NCBI GenBank assembly: GCA_001513075.1
Contig: LFSE01000115.1
Coordinates: 25,326-89,325, forward strand
From: Clostridiales bacterium DTU074
Lineage (GTDB): Bacteria; Bacillota; Clostridia; Caldicoprobacterales; Caldicoprobacteraceae
Direction: 5' to 3'
DNA length: 64,000 nt
A model generated the notes under the pieces. It ran no database searches. It saw only the letters and a list, made by a program, of their open reading frames with translations, and had not been told where the DNA came from. How positions within the stretch are numbered: the stretch's first letter is position 1; each line of letters starts with the position of its first letter. The translations under genes and the position numbers were made by a program. Shown piece after piece: positions 26,182 to 34,960 of this stretch.

Positions 26182-27135
26182 TTACAGATTGGCATACTCC
26201 TTTATGCAATTCCCCAAATCATTTAAATAATCATTTAAAGAGGATATCTTTTCAACGTCCGGCAGAGCCAAAAACCTCTGGTTAATACCGATAAGCCTAT
26301 CTAAATAGGCTTCCATCCTATTCAATCTGTTCTGAAAATCCTCGCATGTTTTTTCCAGGCGGGTCCCTTGATCCAGATTATCAGCGCGTTTACCCCTTCC
26401 GGCCATATAAACCAGTTCCTGTAAGCCGCTGAAAAACGCATCAATGGATATGCTGTCAAATTCCCCAAGACCCGTAACTATTTTCCCCAGCACTTCAGCT
26501 AACGAGCCTGTAACACCTTTGGCCATGTAAGCATTACTCTTTCTCATCGGGCCAACAGTCTCATGGGCAGATTTGGATACGGCCCCCTTACCGGCTGTCC
26601 CTTCATTCCCTTCCACTATAGTCCTGGTGTAGGGATTGAAATACCTTATTCCTTTTTGGGCCATTTCATCCATCAGGTTTCTCACATATTCCGATTGGCT
26701 GGCTATGACATTTCTATATTTGTTTTGGAGGCGAAGCATCTTTTTTGGATCTCCCCCGGCCAGGCGGTTGGCGCACGCCCGTACCGATTCTCCCTCCGCC
26801 TGAGCCGCTAAAATGGCCATGACTAAATTCCTGACTTCTTCTTCGGTAAATGACTTCCCGGCAACACCCTTATAAGCCCAGTCGCTTCTTTTAACTCCGC
26901 TCTGCCCTCTATTTTTATTCAAATGGGCATGAAGATATCGATAATAGTAGTTGCGTATTGTGTTAACCTTAAGTCCACTTTTTTGGGCTACGGCTTCAAA
27001 AGCCCGAATCATTGGAATGTTCTCCCTCTTGGCGCGGAGTACTTCTTCTTCCATTGAGGACATAAGCTCAGCATCAATACCAGGTATGCTGTTTTCCGGA
27101 ACGTTTTCCCTCTCAACAATCTCATTCCGTGCCAT
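26182..27135 (-). CDS. Putative HTH regulator (RsfA/Myb-like, uncertain)
   Basis: A 317-aa soluble protein. Residues about 35-70 (IPMIRAFEAVAQKSGLKVNT then IRNYYYRYLH) read as a helix-turn-helix: the second helix would fit DNA recognition. A linker follows, then a helical C-terminal half with probable coiled-coil (CEDFQNRLNRMEAYLDRLIG). Clostridia encode related proteins near sporulation or cell-envelope genes, loosely similar to prespore regulator RsfA, but I am not certain of this. It is transcribed alone, upstream of the GH51 gene and downstream of the sigma/anti-sigma operon. Confidence 0.55.
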   Translation of the reverse strand: MARNEIVERENVPENSIPGIDAELMSSMEEEVLRAKRENIPMIRAFEAVAQKSGLKVNTIRNYYYRYLHAHLNKNRGQSGVKRSDWAYKGVAGKSFTEEEVRNLVMAILAAQAEGESVRACANRLAGGDPKKMLRLQNKYRNVIASQSEYVRNLMDEMAQKGIRYFNPYTRTIVEGNEGTAGKGAVSKSAHETVGPMRKSNAYMAKGVTGSLAEVLGKIVTGLGEFDSISIDAFFSGLQELVYMAGRGKRADNLDQGTRLEKTCEDFQNRLNRMEAYLDRLIGINQRFLALPDVEKISSLNDYLNDLGNCIKEYANL

Positions 27136-27238
27136 TATTACTCCTCCAATCCACGTAAATTGTACTCACAGCCATATTATTCTCCAAAATTATCCTATTT
27201 ATACAGTAAAAACTGATTGTATAATGAAACTAAATAAT

Positions 27239-28114
27239 TTATTCGTCATGTATTATGATAATGGATACCGTATCGCTACTGAAATCCGTTCCCACATCCC
27301 TTACCGTACCGAGCATTTTCAGCTCCCTGTATATCAGTTTTCTCTGCTCTTCATCGGTAAATTGCAACGTTATATCCCTTTCAGCTACATCAATTACGCT
27401 TATCCCATACTGTAATGCTTTGGTCATCAAAGTCTGAGGCGTTACACATATATCCTGAACCTCAAGTTCCACAACATCCGATTTTATAGCATCTACATCA
27501 TCTTCACCAACACTTTCTTCCAAAGATATGCCGGTATCGATTTCTTTCGGCATCCCGCCTTTTTTTCCCGCATCATCACCGCTTTGAGCCAATTCCCCAT
27601 GACCAGACTGATCAGACGGCTCTTCGCTCTCCAGGGGCGCTTCCTGTACATAGCCTGCTAATTCATCCTCAGCCCCGGCACTTTCAGACGCTTCCAGCCT
27701 GCCATCCTCCATTACCATCGATTCGGTGGAATCGCTCACAGTTCTGCTGTTGATACCCACGGTGGATAAACTTTGCAAATTCAGCACACCCAACAGCCTA
27801 AGCGAAAACACAATAAGAGCAACTGCGGATGCCATTCCCATCCATTTTATCCAGTATCGGGCGCGTTTCGGTTTTTGTTGATACCGGGCCTGCCGTTCAG
27901 CTTCAAGGCGGATGTGCAGCCTTTCGGAAAAACCATCGGGTACATCCTCCTGGCCCAGGTTTCTGACCAAGGTAACCACTTCATTTATCTCTTTAAACCG
28001 GTTATAACACTCCCGGCATTCTCCCAGATGTGCCTCCATATCCCGCTTCCTGATCTCATCCAGATTATCATCTATATAAAGGGTGATAAGCTCCCGAGCA
28101 AGTTTACAATCCAT
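27239..28114 (-). CDS. Zinc-finger anti-sigma factor, membrane-spanning
   Basis: A 291-aa protein immediately downstream of an ECF sigma gene. The N-terminal anti-sigma zinc finger shows the HxxxCxxC pattern in HLGECRECY (about residues 28-36), with an additional Cys at position 3. One transmembrane segment follows (about 93-110). The external part is an acidic, serine-rich linker (about 120-205) and a small C-terminal domain (about 215-291) with alternating strands, possibly the sensor. It should hold the sigma factor at the membrane until a signal leads to release; the signal is unknown. Confidence 0.85.
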   Translation of the reverse strand: MDCKLARELITLYIDDNLDEIRKRDMEAHLGECRECYNRFKEINEVVTLVRNLGQEDVPDGFSERLHIRLEAERQARYQQKPKRARYWIKWMGMASAVALIVFSLRLLGVLNLQSLSTVGINSRTVSDSTESMVMEDGRLEASESAGAEDELAGYVQEAPLESEEPSDQSGHGELAQSGDDAGKKGGMPKEIDTGISLEESVGEDDVDAIKSDVVELEVQDICVTPQTLMTKALQYGISVIDVAERDITLQFTDEEQRKLIYRELKMLGTVRDVGTDFSSDTVSIIIIHDE

Positions 28115-28118
28115 TATC

Positions 28119-28688
28119 TCACCCCTCTCCTAACGTCCTCTTAAGGGCATCGCTGAGTGCAGCCCTGGCACGGCTGATATGTGACTTCACAGTACCAAGG
28201 GGTAGCTGCAGAATTTCGGCTATTTCCTCATAGCTGTAGTTCTGTATATCCCTGAGGATGATAACGGTTTTATATTTTGGTTTTAAACTTGCAATACATG
28301 CCTGGATCTTTTTATACCGTTCCTTTTGTATCACCTCATCCTCCGGTAACGGATTCCCGGAAACAAGCTGCATGGTTCCGACATTTTCATCATTGCCTGA
28401 ATCCAATGAAAAAAATTGAATTTTTTTCTTTCTTCTGTGTTTGTCAACACATGTATTATATGCAATACGATATATCCATGTGGAAAATTTGCTGTCTCCT
28501 TTAAAGCCATCCAAATTCCTGTATACCTTTATAAAAACTTCCTGGGCTAAATCTTCAGCATCTTCCCGATTATTTGTCATTCTATAGCAAAAATTATATA
28601 TTTTTTTCTCGTAAAGGGAGATCAATTCCTCAAAGGCGGAAATGTTTCCGGCCTTGGCCCATTCTATAAGCAAGGCCTCCTGGTTCAC
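28119..28688 (-). CDS. ECF-type RNA polymerase sigma factor (SigW-like)
   Basis: A 189-aa sigma-70 protein with only regions 2 and 4. Region 2 shows NFCYRMTNNREDAEDLAQEVF, with the RNA polymerase core-binding block and promoter -10 recognition helix nearby (KFSTWIYRIAYN). Region 4 has the HTH LQLPLGTVKSHISRAR. The start is GTG at 28688 following GGAGGGAG. The anti-sigma gene follows 4 bp later, so the two are co-transcribed. The usual targets of this group are envelope-stress genes. Confidence 0.9.
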   Translation of the reverse strand: MNQEALLIEWAKAGNISAFEELISLYEKKIYNFCYRMTNNREDAEDLAQEVFIKVYRNLDGFKGDSKFSTWIYRIAYNTCVDKHRRKKKIQFFSLDSGNDENVGTMQLVSGNPLPEDEVIQKERYKKIQACIASLKPKYKTVIILRDIQNYSYEEIAEILQLPLGTVKSHISRARAALSDALKRTLGEG

Positions 28689-28923
28689 ACTACTCCCTCC
28701 CCCCTATATGCTGCACCACAATCATTGGTACTCAACTTTCGTGCTGAACACATGGTGTATACAAAAAACAGAACGGTTTCCTGTTTCGAATGCAAGTATG
28801 TATGTTATATTTTTGCTATATTGTATAAATAACAGCAGATATTATGATTATAACACAATATTCATACACTTGTACTATATATTGAAAAAATAGGTATTTT
28901 GTCCCATTGTCGGTTTACCGAAA

Positions 28924-31488
28924 TCATCCCACTATTTTGAAAGTAGAACCAGCGGGGGTCTTAACCACTTCGATCTGTACCGGGAAAGAATCCTTCAATT
29001 CCTGAACATGGGTGATTACGAGTATTTTGTCAAACTCATCCCTGATGGCATTTATAACCTCAACCAACCTCTCCCGGCCCTGTTCGTCCAACACACCAAA
29101 ACCTTCGTCCAATATCAGCATGCGCATATTTGCCCCTGCCCGGTTGGCCAATATCTTGGCCAGGGCAATGCGAATGGCAAAATTTATGCGAAATTCCTCT
29201 CCGCCAGAATAGGTCTCATATTTTCTTGTATCCATTCCATCCGATATTTTTATATCCAGTGTTTCTACTACACTGCCGGCTTTTGTATCCCTTTGCGTAA
29301 GAAACTCGACGGCCAAACGCCCATCGGTAATTTTGGCCAAAATCCGATTTGCCTCATCCTGAAGCTCGGGGATGGCGTTTTCTATAATCGCAGCCTGAAT
29401 TCCCCGTTTTCCGTATATCAATGCCAAGGTATTATAAATCTCCAGCTTTTTTTGTAATTCTCCAAGTTCAGCTCTCTTTTTCTCCAACAGCGTTTCGGCC
29501 TCCCGAATTTTTTCCATACGCTCCCCGAGAGCTCCTCTTTCGGCTTCCTTTCTTCGTATCTCCCGTTGAACATCCTGAATGATCCCTTCCAGTTCCGAAA
29601 TCCTTTCCAGTATATCGGGCAGGTCCTTTATAGCCTCCTGAAGATCGCATATAATACCGGCAACATCCTCCAAGTATTTTCTTTTCTCATCAATCATCTT
29701 GCTAAAACGCACCAGGCTCTCGGTCCCGGAAACCATTCCGGCCTTTGCCTTTTGCAAGGCTTCCCATTCATTGGGAACGCTGTTCAGCTTTACTATTCTT
29801 TCCTGTATAATTCGATGCCGTTCAGCGTCATAACCTATCTCAAGTATCCTTCCTTCCAGCCCTTCGAGTTCCTTTATCAGATCCTCAACAAAAGCTTTTT
29901 GGTTAAACAGCTGTCTCAATGGCACGAGCTGCTCATTTAATTCACCATGCTTCTGCTTGGCTTCCTGAGCTTCCTGGATCTGCCGGAAAAGCAAAGCAGC
30001 CCGCCCTTCCAGCTTCCCCCGCTCTTTAAGTCTGAACCTGATCTCCTTCTGCCGGGCTTCCATCTCCTTTTTCTGTTTATCTAGCTTGTTCAGGGCTTCC
30101 CCCGTCTCTTTGATAGCCTGCCGTACAGCCTCGCCTTGCCGGACCGCTTCATCCATCAGTTGTTTCTTATGCTGATCATCAAGGGGCTTTCCGCAGACGG
30201 GGCAGTCAGCCTGCGCCTCCTTTAGCACCTTGTATCGTTCCCCTAATTCCCTGAGATGCTGGTTCAGCGATTCCCGCCTGGCAATCAGGCCGGCTGCTTC
30301 CTGAGTAAGTTGGCCTGCCCTCTCTTCCATCCCCGTCAGGTCCTTTTCCAACATATCAAGCTCCTGAAGTTTTTTCTGACACCGCTCCCATTCCTGTTTC
30401 AGTTCCCTTTCTTTCGACATCTTTTCCTGCTGCTGTTCCATTTCTTTTTCCAGAACATTAATGCGATGTATCATATTCTGTTCCCGGATTCGCATTTCTC
30501 CTTCCAGGCGTTCCTTCTTACGCATAAGCTCGGCAACGCGCTGAAATTTATCGTTCAAAGCTTTTTCCTGCTTTTGCAGCTCCCTTAATTCAGCATAGCT
30601 ATTCTCGATCTCATCTTCCCTCTCAATAATTTTCCTGTAATCTTCAAGTCGTCTCCTGATGTCAGCTTCTTCTTTTATTAGAGAATTGATCTCCTTATTA
30701 CCCCTCTTTAATGCATCCTGATAATTCTCTACCCTTTCCTTTATACTTTCCTTCTCCTGTTTTCGCCGGGTAAATTCTGCCAGCTGTTCCCTGAGAGCCC
30801 TTTCCCTGTCCTGAACATCTGCAAGAGTTTTAATAACCCGTGCCATTTCTTTTTCCACATCGCCTTTTTCAGCCAGCTGGCGCTGCAGGTTCTCCATTTC
30901 CCGCTCCAGCCATTCCAACCTGAGCCGAAGTTCGTTGCGCTTATCAAGAGCTTTTCTTTCCAGCCTATCATATACAGACAGGTTCAGGATCTCGGCCAGT
31001 ATCTCCTTGCGCTCGTTTGGCTTTTTCATGGCAAACAGATCAGCTTTCCCCTGGCTTAAATATCCCGTACACAGGTAGGTCTCGTAATCCAGCTTAATTA
31101 CCTCCTGGATCTTTAGCTGCGTCTCGTCTATGCGATTCCCGCTGATGGGCACAAAAGCATCTCCCCGTTTTAGCATAAAATCAAGGGCAGATTGACCCCT
31201 TCTCTTATCCCGCTTGCGAATTACCTTGTATACATTGCCATCTTCCTCGAAGGTAAATGAGACTTCCATATCCTCTGCGCCCGTCCGAACCAGATCGTCT
31301 ATGCCACCCCTGCCATCCATTCCCTTACATTTCCCCCATACGCACCAGGCAATGGCATCAGCCAGAGATGATTTGCCGTTTCCGTTTTCTCCGCTCAATA
31401 GCGCTATATCAAACTGTTCAAAATCCAAAATCGGAGCATTTTCGCCGTAGGATTTAAAGTTCCTCAGATATAGGGCCAGGGGTCTCAT
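28924..31488 (-). CDS. sbcC: Rad50/SbcC-type SMC ATPase with zinc hook
   Basis: An 854-aa DNA-repair ATPase. The Walker A GENGNGKS is at residues 33-40. Two long coiled-coil arms flank a zinc-hook CPVCG at about residue 430. The C-terminus has the ABC signature YSGGE and Walker B LILDEGFG. With Mre11/SbcD it tethers and processes DNA ends in an ATP-dependent way. Length is shorter than E. coli SbcC (about 1050 aa) and nearer to archaeal Rad50. Its ATG overlaps the sbcD stop (ATGA), and it is the last gene of a five-gene operon. Confidence 0.94.
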   Translation of the reverse strand: MRPLALYLRNFKSYGENAPILDFEQFDIALLSGENGNGKSSLADAIAWCVWGKCKGMDGRGGIDDLVRTGAEDMEVSFTFEEDGNVYKVIRKRDKRRGQSALDFMLKRGDAFVPISGNRIDETQLKIQEVIKLDYETYLCTGYLSQGKADLFAMKKPNERKEILAEILNLSVYDRLERKALDKRNELRLRLEWLEREMENLQRQLAEKGDVEKEMARVIKTLADVQDRERALREQLAEFTRRKQEKESIKERVENYQDALKRGNKEINSLIKEEADIRRRLEDYRKIIEREDEIENSYAELRELQKQEKALNDKFQRVAELMRKKERLEGEMRIREQNMIHRINVLEKEMEQQQEKMSKERELKQEWERCQKKLQELDMLEKDLTGMEERAGQLTQEAAGLIARRESLNQHLRELGERYKVLKEAQADCPVCGKPLDDQHKKQLMDEAVRQGEAVRQAIKETGEALNKLDKQKKEMEARQKEIRFRLKERGKLEGRAALLFRQIQEAQEAKQKHGELNEQLVPLRQLFNQKAFVEDLIKELEGLEGRILEIGYDAERHRIIQERIVKLNSVPNEWEALQKAKAGMVSGTESLVRFSKMIDEKRKYLEDVAGIICDLQEAIKDLPDILERISELEGIIQDVQREIRRKEAERGALGERMEKIREAETLLEKKRAELGELQKKLEIYNTLALIYGKRGIQAAIIENAIPELQDEANRILAKITDGRLAVEFLTQRDTKAGSVVETLDIKISDGMDTRKYETYSGGEEFRINFAIRIALAKILANRAGANMRMLILDEGFGVLDEQGRERLVEVINAIRDEFDKILVITHVQELKDSFPVQIEVVKTPAGSTFKIVG

Positions 31489-32708
31489 ATGGCTTCCTCC
31501 TCCTTGAGCTCCTGTATCAGCTGATCGTTGGCTTTGATAAGTTCCTCTCTTATATCCCGGTATTCTTCTTTTTTGGAAATATATTCTGAAATAGCCCGTC
31601 TAACATCCATCTTTTCGGTAATCCCCGGATGTCGCAGATGTGAAAGATCCGAAACTATATCCTTTTCAATGCCTGCAATGTAAAAAGCCCTTTCCCGAAG
31701 AAGCCTGTACAGTTCCCGCTCCCTCAGGAGGGATATATCATAGGCTTTGATTTTTACCCTGATCTTTACAATGGCATCATCCAAAATCTGTCCTTCAATG
31801 GCCTTGATTACCTCTTCAAAGGGCTCACCCTTTGTTGCATCCACATAAAAGGTTCTAAAAGGGCGGGTATCCAACTTTATAAACTCAAAGGAGGCATCAC
31901 CCTTTTTCAAAAGCACCTCCACAAAGCCCTTATCCTCCCTTTCCTCATTGAAATCCACCCTGTCGAGACTGCCGCAGTAGACAACCGGCGGTTTTTCATA
32001 CAGCACCTGGTGCTTGTGTATGTGCCCAAGGGCTACATAATCCAACTCCGACCTGGCAAAAAAGCCCACGGGAAGCGTCACTTCCCGGCCAAGCATAATG
32101 GCCTTTTCCGAACCAGGAACCGCGCCGATAAGGGAGAAATGGGACATCAATACCGTCGGCAGGCCAGCATCCAATCTTTGCATCAGCATATCCAGCATCT
32201 GTCCCAGCCGTTCACGGATCGAAACCGATATATCCTGGATGCTGTTCCCTTCTATCGCCAGATTGCTGGGAGAAACGTAGGGCAATGCAACTATCTGAAA
32301 GGGGCCACGCCGGGTTTCGAGCACATCCACTTCAGGCCTTCTTCGTACATACACCCCGGGCAGTTTAACCACATCGTATATCTCCACCGACGTGGCCTTT
32401 CCCACGGTATTATGCAGATCGTGGTTACCAACGATGATATATACCTTTATTCCTTCATCCGACAAACGCTTGATCCTTTTGGCAAATTCCCGCTGCTGGG
32501 TAACATCGGGTTCCCTGTTCCTAAACACATCCCCGCATATCAATACCCCGTCCATCTGGTTATCCACAGCATAATCCACCAGCTTATCCAGGGTGGACAA
32601 AAAATCCGTAAGGCGGGTATGCATACCTGTCAAGCCATCCATTCTGCCATAATTTTGCACACCTATATGGAGATCTCCCGTATGAATCAAGCGGATAGGT
32701 TCAATCAT
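31485..32708 (-). CDS. sbcD: Mre11/SbcD-type exonuclease
   Basis: A 407-aa calcineurin-like nuclease. The phosphoesterase motifs are present in order: GDLHIG (residues 11-16), GDVF (~59), GNHD (~96), SHFS and GHIHKHQ. These ligand residues bind two Mn2+ ions in active Mre11. It acts with the SbcC/Rad50 protein encoded next, as a 3'-5' exonuclease and hairpin-opening endonuclease at broken ends. The C-terminal part is a capping domain plus a Rad50-binding helical tail. It overlaps HerA upstream and SbcC downstream by 4 nt each. Confidence 0.94.
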   Translation of the reverse strand: MIEPIRLIHTGDLHIGVQNYGRMDGLTGMHTRLTDFLSTLDKLVDYAVDNQMDGVLICGDVFRNREPDVTQQREFAKRIKRLSDEGIKVYIIVGNHDLHNTVGKATSVEIYDVVKLPGVYVRRRPEVDVLETRRGPFQIVALPYVSPSNLAIEGNSIQDISVSIRERLGQMLDMLMQRLDAGLPTVLMSHFSLIGAVPGSEKAIMLGREVTLPVGFFARSELDYVALGHIHKHQVLYEKPPVVYCGSLDRVDFNEEREDKGFVEVLLKKGDASFEFIKLDTRPFRTFYVDATKGEPFEEVIKAIEGQILDDAIVKIRVKIKAYDISLLRERELYRLLRERAFYIAGIEKDIVSDLSHLRHPGITEKMDVRRAISEYISKKEEYRDIREELIKANDQLIQELKEEEAI

Positions 32709-34375
32709 TCACCGTACAACTCCTTCATAAGATCTTCAAACTCTTTGCCGGGAGGCAATTCTTCTTCCTGATCCACCTTTGGCAAAGGGGAAACTCCGGT
32801 CAACCGCCCGGCGGTATGGCTTACCCAATTTTTGTTATCGTCGTCACGGGTTATATCCCTGTAAAAGGTTTCATCATACGTGCGGGTTTTGATAACCACT
32901 GGCATGGGCACCGCATGCCCCATTATTATGGCCTGCTGTTTGGTATCCAGGCTGGCCAGAACATTGCGCAGCATCCTGGCGTTGTTGACACCGCTTAAAA
33001 CCGATTCGATATCCCTTTCCTCGGTCAGCAAAGCCACAATTTTGGTGCCCAATTGAGAATGAACCTCCGGATCTATCCCTGAAGGCCTCTGATCTACCAC
33101 AAGCAGCGTTACATTGTATTTCCTCATCTCCCTGGCTATCATCCCGAATATGGTTTGCCGAGACATATCGGGACTTAAGAACTTGTGGGCTTCTTCTATC
33201 ACTATAACCAGGGGGGTGTTGTTTTCCCTCATGCCTCCCAACGCCTTTTCAGTCCGTTTAACGTACAACTCATGAATGCGCCGGGTCAGTATATTGGCCA
33301 CCAGCATATAGGCCAGCATGCTCCTCTGGTGTCCAAACTCCAATACCACATTCATCCCGTTGTCCAAGTACTGCATAATGCGTTCAACGGCGTCGTCGGC
33401 GGGATTTTCTTTTATAAAGGGCAACTTCTGAAGCTTGAACAGCTTTCGCTGCAGAGCCTGAATAGCTCCTTCATGGGAGCCGGTGGCCTCCGCAAAATCC
33501 TTAATGGAAAAGGCGTCCATATTCAAAAAAGTGCACAGCCAATCCTGTCCCAGATGTTTCTGAAGCACATATATAACTTCCAGAGCGGTGGGATTTAGAT
33601 TTAACTCTTCCCACACCATAGCAATGTCTTCGGCTTCAATGGAGCGATAGGGGATCTCAACCACAAAATCAGGATACACCCCCCGGTTTCTTGATGACTC
33701 GGGATCCAAAGTAAAAATGGCCACCTTTGAGCCGAAGAGCTGTTTTAATCCCTTGGCTTTCTTGCGGGTTTCATCCTCATCTTCTCCTTCCCAGCCGTAC
33801 TCGGAATGCATATCAAAGACCAGGATGTTGCAAAGCCCGCTTTTTATCATGCCACACAGCATCAAGCGTGTATAAAAGGTCTTTCCCGTACCTGATTTCC
33901 CAAATATGCCATTTGATCTCTCAATAAATTTTTTAAGATCTATACACACGGGTATGTGATCCATATCCAGAGGCGAACCAACATGAAAATGAGTTGGGTC
34001 CGGTCTTCCGAAGATCTTAAATACGTCCTCCTCCCTGGCCTCCCGCACCACCGAAAGATACGACGGTATGCTCTTTACCGGCTGTATTCTTCCCTCCTCA
34101 CGGTTTATGGCAATCATGGGCTGGATCTTCACTTTGTCTATGATGCCGGTACCTCGTACTATTTCGTTTAACAGGGGATTATCCGACAGGTTTTCATAAA
34201 AAGCTCTTGGGTTGGCAGCTTCAATATCCTCATCCACCACCATGGAGAAAAAATCATGGCTTCTGCCTTCCACAACACAGAAGGTCCCCACCTTTATCTC
34301 TTCAATATTCTCACCGATATCTAGTCTGACCTCCAACCCACCTGACAGGGAGCCTCTTAAAATAGTTCCCTTCAT
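32705..34375 (-). CDS. herA: HerA-type DNA translocase/helicase
   Basis: A 556-aa protein of the HerA/FtsK superfamily. The N-terminal ~100 residues form a HAS-barrel (GTILRGSLSGGLEVRLDI). The RecA-like ATPase core has Walker A GKSGTGKT at 159-166 and Walker B VIVIEEAH, followed by an arginine-finger region. HerA hexamers pump DNA and stimulate NurA and Mre11-Rad50 for end resection. The ATG overlaps the stop of the upstream HAS gene by 4 nt. Gene order and coupling support a physical complex. Confidence 0.93.
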   Translation of the reverse strand: MKGTILRGSLSGGLEVRLDIGENIEEIKVGTFCVVEGRSHDFFSMVVDEDIEAANPRAFYENLSDNPLLNEIVRGTGIIDKVKIQPMIAINREEGRIQPVKSIPSYLSVVREAREEDVFKIFGRPDPTHFHVGSPLDMDHIPVCIDLKKFIERSNGIFGKSGTGKTFYTRLMLCGMIKSGLCNILVFDMHSEYGWEGEDEDETRKKAKGLKQLFGSKVAIFTLDPESSRNRGVYPDFVVEIPYRSIEAEDIAMVWEELNLNPTALEVIYVLQKHLGQDWLCTFLNMDAFSIKDFAEATGSHEGAIQALQRKLFKLQKLPFIKENPADDAVERIMQYLDNGMNVVLEFGHQRSMLAYMLVANILTRRIHELYVKRTEKALGGMRENNTPLVIVIEEAHKFLSPDMSRQTIFGMIAREMRKYNVTLLVVDQRPSGIDPEVHSQLGTKIVALLTEERDIESVLSGVNNARMLRNVLASLDTKQQAIIMGHAVPMPVVIKTRTYDETFYRDITRDDDNKNWVSHTAGRLTGVSPLPKVDQEEELPPGKEFEDLMKELYGE

Positions 34376-34947
34376 ACGATATCCACCCTTTCGAATACGG
34401 ATTTAAGCCTCTGAGTGTCGTAATTCATTATTCTGAGCAGTTCCCTGCCAACTTTTATGACATATGCTCTCGGATCGGTTTGAAGCCGGGCAGTTGTCCT
34501 TATAACCGCTGCCGTTAACTCTTCTCCATTACCCGAAGGGTCGTTGAGAGTTTTATCCAGATAATTTAGGTACTGGGATATGGTCAACACCTCAAGATCA
34601 TCGGCTTCCTCCACCGGCAGATGGAGCCCCGGGTGGGAAGGGGGATAATAGGGATGATATCGGCCCGCCTCTTCATAACCCACGACCACACATGAAAATT
34701 CAGTGCGAAGCAGCTCGAATATCTGGGGCTGCTCCATTTTAAGCTCCTCCAGTGATTTGAAAAACGCCTTGGCCTTGCTTACACCATCCATACTCCCGGT
34801 ATACGCTCCAGACACAATACCGTATATCAATATATTCCCATCTCGAACCTTAACAAATGAACCGTATGCGGGAACCTGATCATACCTCCTGGCCTCAGCT
34901 GTAAATTCCGCCGTTGTGCTCTCAATAACCTCACCTATAGCCATCAT
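34372..34947 (-). CDS. Stand-alone HAS-barrel protein of the NurA-HerA operon
   Basis: A 191-aa soluble protein without ATPase motifs. The first ~80 residues (GSFVKVRDGNILIYGIVSG) resemble the HAS-barrel found at the N-terminus of HerA. The remainder (about 105-191) is helical, with SQYLNYLDKTL and KVGRELLRIM. It probably modulates or assembles the HerA ring, since isolated HAS domains occur with HerA-NurA. The start at 34947 follows GGAAAGGGG, and the stop overlaps herA. No enzymatic role is visible. Confidence 0.7.
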   Translation of the reverse strand: MMAIGEVIESTTAEFTAEARRYDQVPAYGSFVKVRDGNILIYGIVSGAYTGSMDGVSKAKAFFKSLEELKMEQPQIFELLRTEFSCVVVGYEEAGRYHPYYPPSHPGLHLPVEEADDLEVLTISQYLNYLDKTLNDPSGNGEELTAAVIRTTARLQTDPRAYVIKVGRELLRIMNYDTQRLKSVFERVDIV

Positions 34948-34960
34948 ATTCCCCTTTCCG

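Noticed and set aside
32010..32771. 253-codon open frame opposite sbcD/herA
   Set aside because: Spans two overlapping genes on the other strand; no ribosome binding site.
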